DNA from: Clostridia bacterium
Lineage (GTDB): Bacteria; Bacillota; Clostridia; Oscillospirales; CAG-382
DNA: 64,000 bases
NCBI GenBank assembly: GCA_017620655.1
Contig: JAGAUT010000074.1
Span: forward strand, 1-64,000
Reading direction: 5' to 3'
Shown here: positions 62,285 to 64,000 of the stretch, piece by piece
Layout: each line of letters starts with the position of its first letter
How positions within the stretch are numbered: position 1 is the stretch's first letter
Translations under genes and position numbers: made by a program
Notes under the pieces: generated by a model
What the model saw: only the letters and a program-made list of their open reading frames with translations
What the model was told of the DNA's origin: nothing
Database searches by the model: none

Positions 62285-64000
62285 TTATTTATTATAAGAA
62301 ACCATGTTGAAATTCTTGAATTCTACAGTATAGTCATAATTACCCCAGGTCTCATAGCCGATGTTTACGCCTTCAAAGTACATATCCTCGACGGTTACCG
62401 GTGTGCCGAAGGCATTGTCTCTGTTTGCCCATTCAACAGCCTGTTCGATATGTGGTGTAACATCGATTCTTATATGTTTCCATTCGTCACCTATCAGAAC
62501 AACGCCGTTCTGTGGAACAAATGAGTTTTCGACTCCGCCGTAAACTATCCCCTGAGACATTTTATACATATACTGATGAGCTGCCGAATCGGGTGCCCAG
62601 CCGCATTTTGTACCTGCATCGACACGGGTACCGTTAAAGAAGTTAATACCGAACCAAATCAGCTGTCCCGGTGCTTTGTCGGTTCTTAAATAGAAATATG
62701 ACATAAAGTTTGCACTTGTTTCGCCGTCTTTGATTGTGGTGTCCTTGAAATCGAGAAGTCTTATATCCGCCTCAATAAACATTCTGTCGGCGGCGGCAGA
62801 ATTTCGCTCTTTATCAATGGGACAAATACTCGACTCCTGAGATATAAGAAGGTGCGGCCACCATTCATATTCGCCGGCGATATGAGGTTTTCCCTCGTAA
62901 ATCGGGTATGTATTTACCCTCATTGTGAGGGATTTTTCCTCAGGGTTATAAGTAATTGTATTTACACCGTGTTTATCCCCAATTGTATACTTATCTGTTG
63001 CTGTATCTCTGTCATCCACAAGGTCAAATCTTGCCCAGTGGGGAGAAATATTCCAAAGGGGTGTCATGTTTGTCTCGCAATAATCCTGAAACAGACCTCT
63101 GTCAAGTGATGTCGCAGTATTCTTGACTCTTGAAACCCAGAATCCTCTCTCAAAGCCTTCATCACGTAGAAGTCTTGTAGCCGTATACCCTGCCTCAACA
63201 AGTTCGTCGTGGGTAGACAAGGTATTATATCCGTTCGTATCCTCAACAAAGCGGATATAATCGACATAGAATGTTCCGTCGGTATTAGCAGGGTCAAAGC
63301 GGATTGCAGAAACCTTGCCATTCCAAATGGGAAGAAGTCTGAAATCAAACTCAAACACATACCAGCCTGCAGCGTCCTTAAATTTGCCGTCAAAGCTGAT
63401 ATGCAGCGATTTTGCTTCAGAAAAGTTAGAATCACCCTCAGTCATAAAGTACAAATCCATATTTGGATTTATGATTTCACCCTCAAATTCCGGCTTCATC
63501 CTGATTCTGAGCTTTGTATATTTTTTTGCCTCCATATCAAGGTTCTTCACCGTTATTTTTGGGTCATAACGGGGTGTTCTTCCCTCTCCTCTGTCGAGAA
63601 CCTTTAGAACCAAAGCGCCGTTTTGTATTTTTACACTTTCAGCTTCGTAAGTAAGGGTATTGATATACGATTCATCGTTAAATTCGATATCATATGAAGT
63701 TCCATCATTCTCCCATGTTGCAGAAATACTTCCTTTAACCCTGTTTTCAGGAAGTGCAGCTCTGTTAATTATTGCAGCAGCCTCACTTCGTTTTATGTCA
63801 CTGTCACGATTAAATGTCCCATCTTTATCAGAGCCGAGAAGAACACCTGCATTATAGAGCATGAGGTAAACATCGGCATTTTTGTCGTTGCGCGAAATAT
63901 CGGGAATACCTTTGATGTCGTTTATTCTACCGAAATATTCATTAGGAAGTGCCGCTGCAAAAAGACTGCACAGTTCGCCTCTTGTGATATTTCTTGTATA
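62285..64000 (-). CDS. SLH-domain surface protein, 5' truncated by the window
   Basis: The C-terminal 571 residues of a larger protein; the frame stays open to the window edge. The first about 90 residues are S-layer-homology repeats (NITRGELCSLFAAALP, then YNAGVLLGSDKDGTFNRDSDIKRSEAAAIINRAALP, the pattern of a complete SLH motif), which bind pyruvylated cell-wall polymer. The rest is beta-rich and resembles carbohydrate-binding modules (DGTFYVDYIRFVE, a CBM-like segment; GEWKHIRIDVT-like GDEWKHIRIDVT). No catalytic motif is seen in the visible part. A surface polysaccharide-binding role is inferred. Confidence 0.82.
   Translation of the reverse strand, partial: YTRNITRGELCSLFAAALPNEYFGRINDIKGIPDISRNDKNADVYLMLYNAGVLLGSDKDGTFNRDSDIKRSEAAAIINRAALPENRVKGSISATWENDGTSYDIEFNDESYINTLTYEAESVKIQNGALVLKVLDRGEGRTPRYDPKITVKNLDMEAKKYTKLRIRMKPEFEGEIINPNMDLYFMTEGDSNFSEAKSLHISFDGKFKDAAGWYVFEFDFRLLPIWNGKVSAIRFDPANTDGTFYVDYIRFVEDTNGYNTLSTHDELVEAGYTATRLLRDEGFERGFWVSRVKNTATSLDRGLFQDYCETNMTPLWNISPHWARFDLVDDRDTATDKYTIGDKHGVNTITYNPEEKSLTMRVNTYPIYEGKPHIAGEYEWWPHLLISQESSICPIDKERNSAAADRMFIEADIRLLDFKDTTIKDGETSANFMSYFYLRTDKAPGQLIWFGINFFNGTRVDAGTKCGWAPDSAAHQYMYKMSQGIVYGGVENSFVPQNGVVLIGDEWKHIRIDVTPHIEQAVEWANRDNAFGTPVTVEDMYFEGVNIGYETWGNYDYTVEFKNFNMVSYNK

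Overview
The window looks like a chromosomal segment of an anaerobic, spore-forming Firmicute of class Clostridia, probably close to Oscillospiraceae/Ruminococcaceae. The reasons are the spoIIGA-sigE pair and a complete spoIIIAA-AH operon, pyruvate:ferredoxin oxidoreductase, an Enterococcus-type V-ATPase operon, a T-box leader, strong AGGAGG-type ribosome-binding sites, and many promoters that are close to the TTGACA-17-TATAAT consensus. The species cannot be named from sequence reading alone.

Layout. 1-9710: 3' end of pnp, rluB, a GNAT-like gene, an AEC permease, a TIM-barrel epimerase with a perfect consensus promoter, tRNA-Leu(CAA) with a copy of its 3' end nearby, trmO coupled to a TetM-like GTPase fused to a Rae1-like NYN nuclease, then uppS and a polyprenyl synthase. 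9860-19241: mscS and the nine-gene V-ATPase operon in the E. hirae order ntpFIKECGABD, with a proteolipid that carries Na+-site residues. 19396-26621: thiN, an MBL hydrolase, DUF554, dut, a 77-aa protein, a membrane-anchored surface protein, and greA-lysS plus an unknown membrane protein. 26783-32862: pyrimidine operon pyrCKDFE-(458-bp structured gap)-pyrBI. 33021-37855: branched-chain amino acid ABC transporter livJHMGF. 37981-45928: nifJ, an epimerase/acyl-CoA synthetase fusion, and a LeuA-like protein behind a T-box. 45945-50719: ade, an IS200-type element and a GH42 beta-galactosidase. 50958-53066: a decayed gene, two tRNAs, sigE and spoIIGA. 53207-59557: a SpoIID-like/peptidoglycan-binding protein and spoIIIAA-AH. 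59601-62137: copA-copZ. 62285-64000: part of an SLH-domain surface protein.

Best candidates for something undescribed. (1) A structured intergenic repeat lies just 3' of pyrE and of the LeuA-like gene. Its conserved core has two blocks, GCGACACC and CCGTGAAT, whose starts are 34 bp apart in all three copies seen. The core is flanked by hairpins whose stems change in a compensatory way. (2) A T-box leader, probably leucine-responsive, controls a LeuA-like protein that has lost the HxH metal ligands; the next gene is a two-enzyme fusion. (3) A ribosomal-protection GTPase is fused to an A-site-type mRNA nuclease domain. (4) A perfect hairpin is inserted between the Shine-Dalgarno sequence and the AUG of an abundant-looking surface protein.

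All calls come from reading the sequence. No database search or folding program was run.
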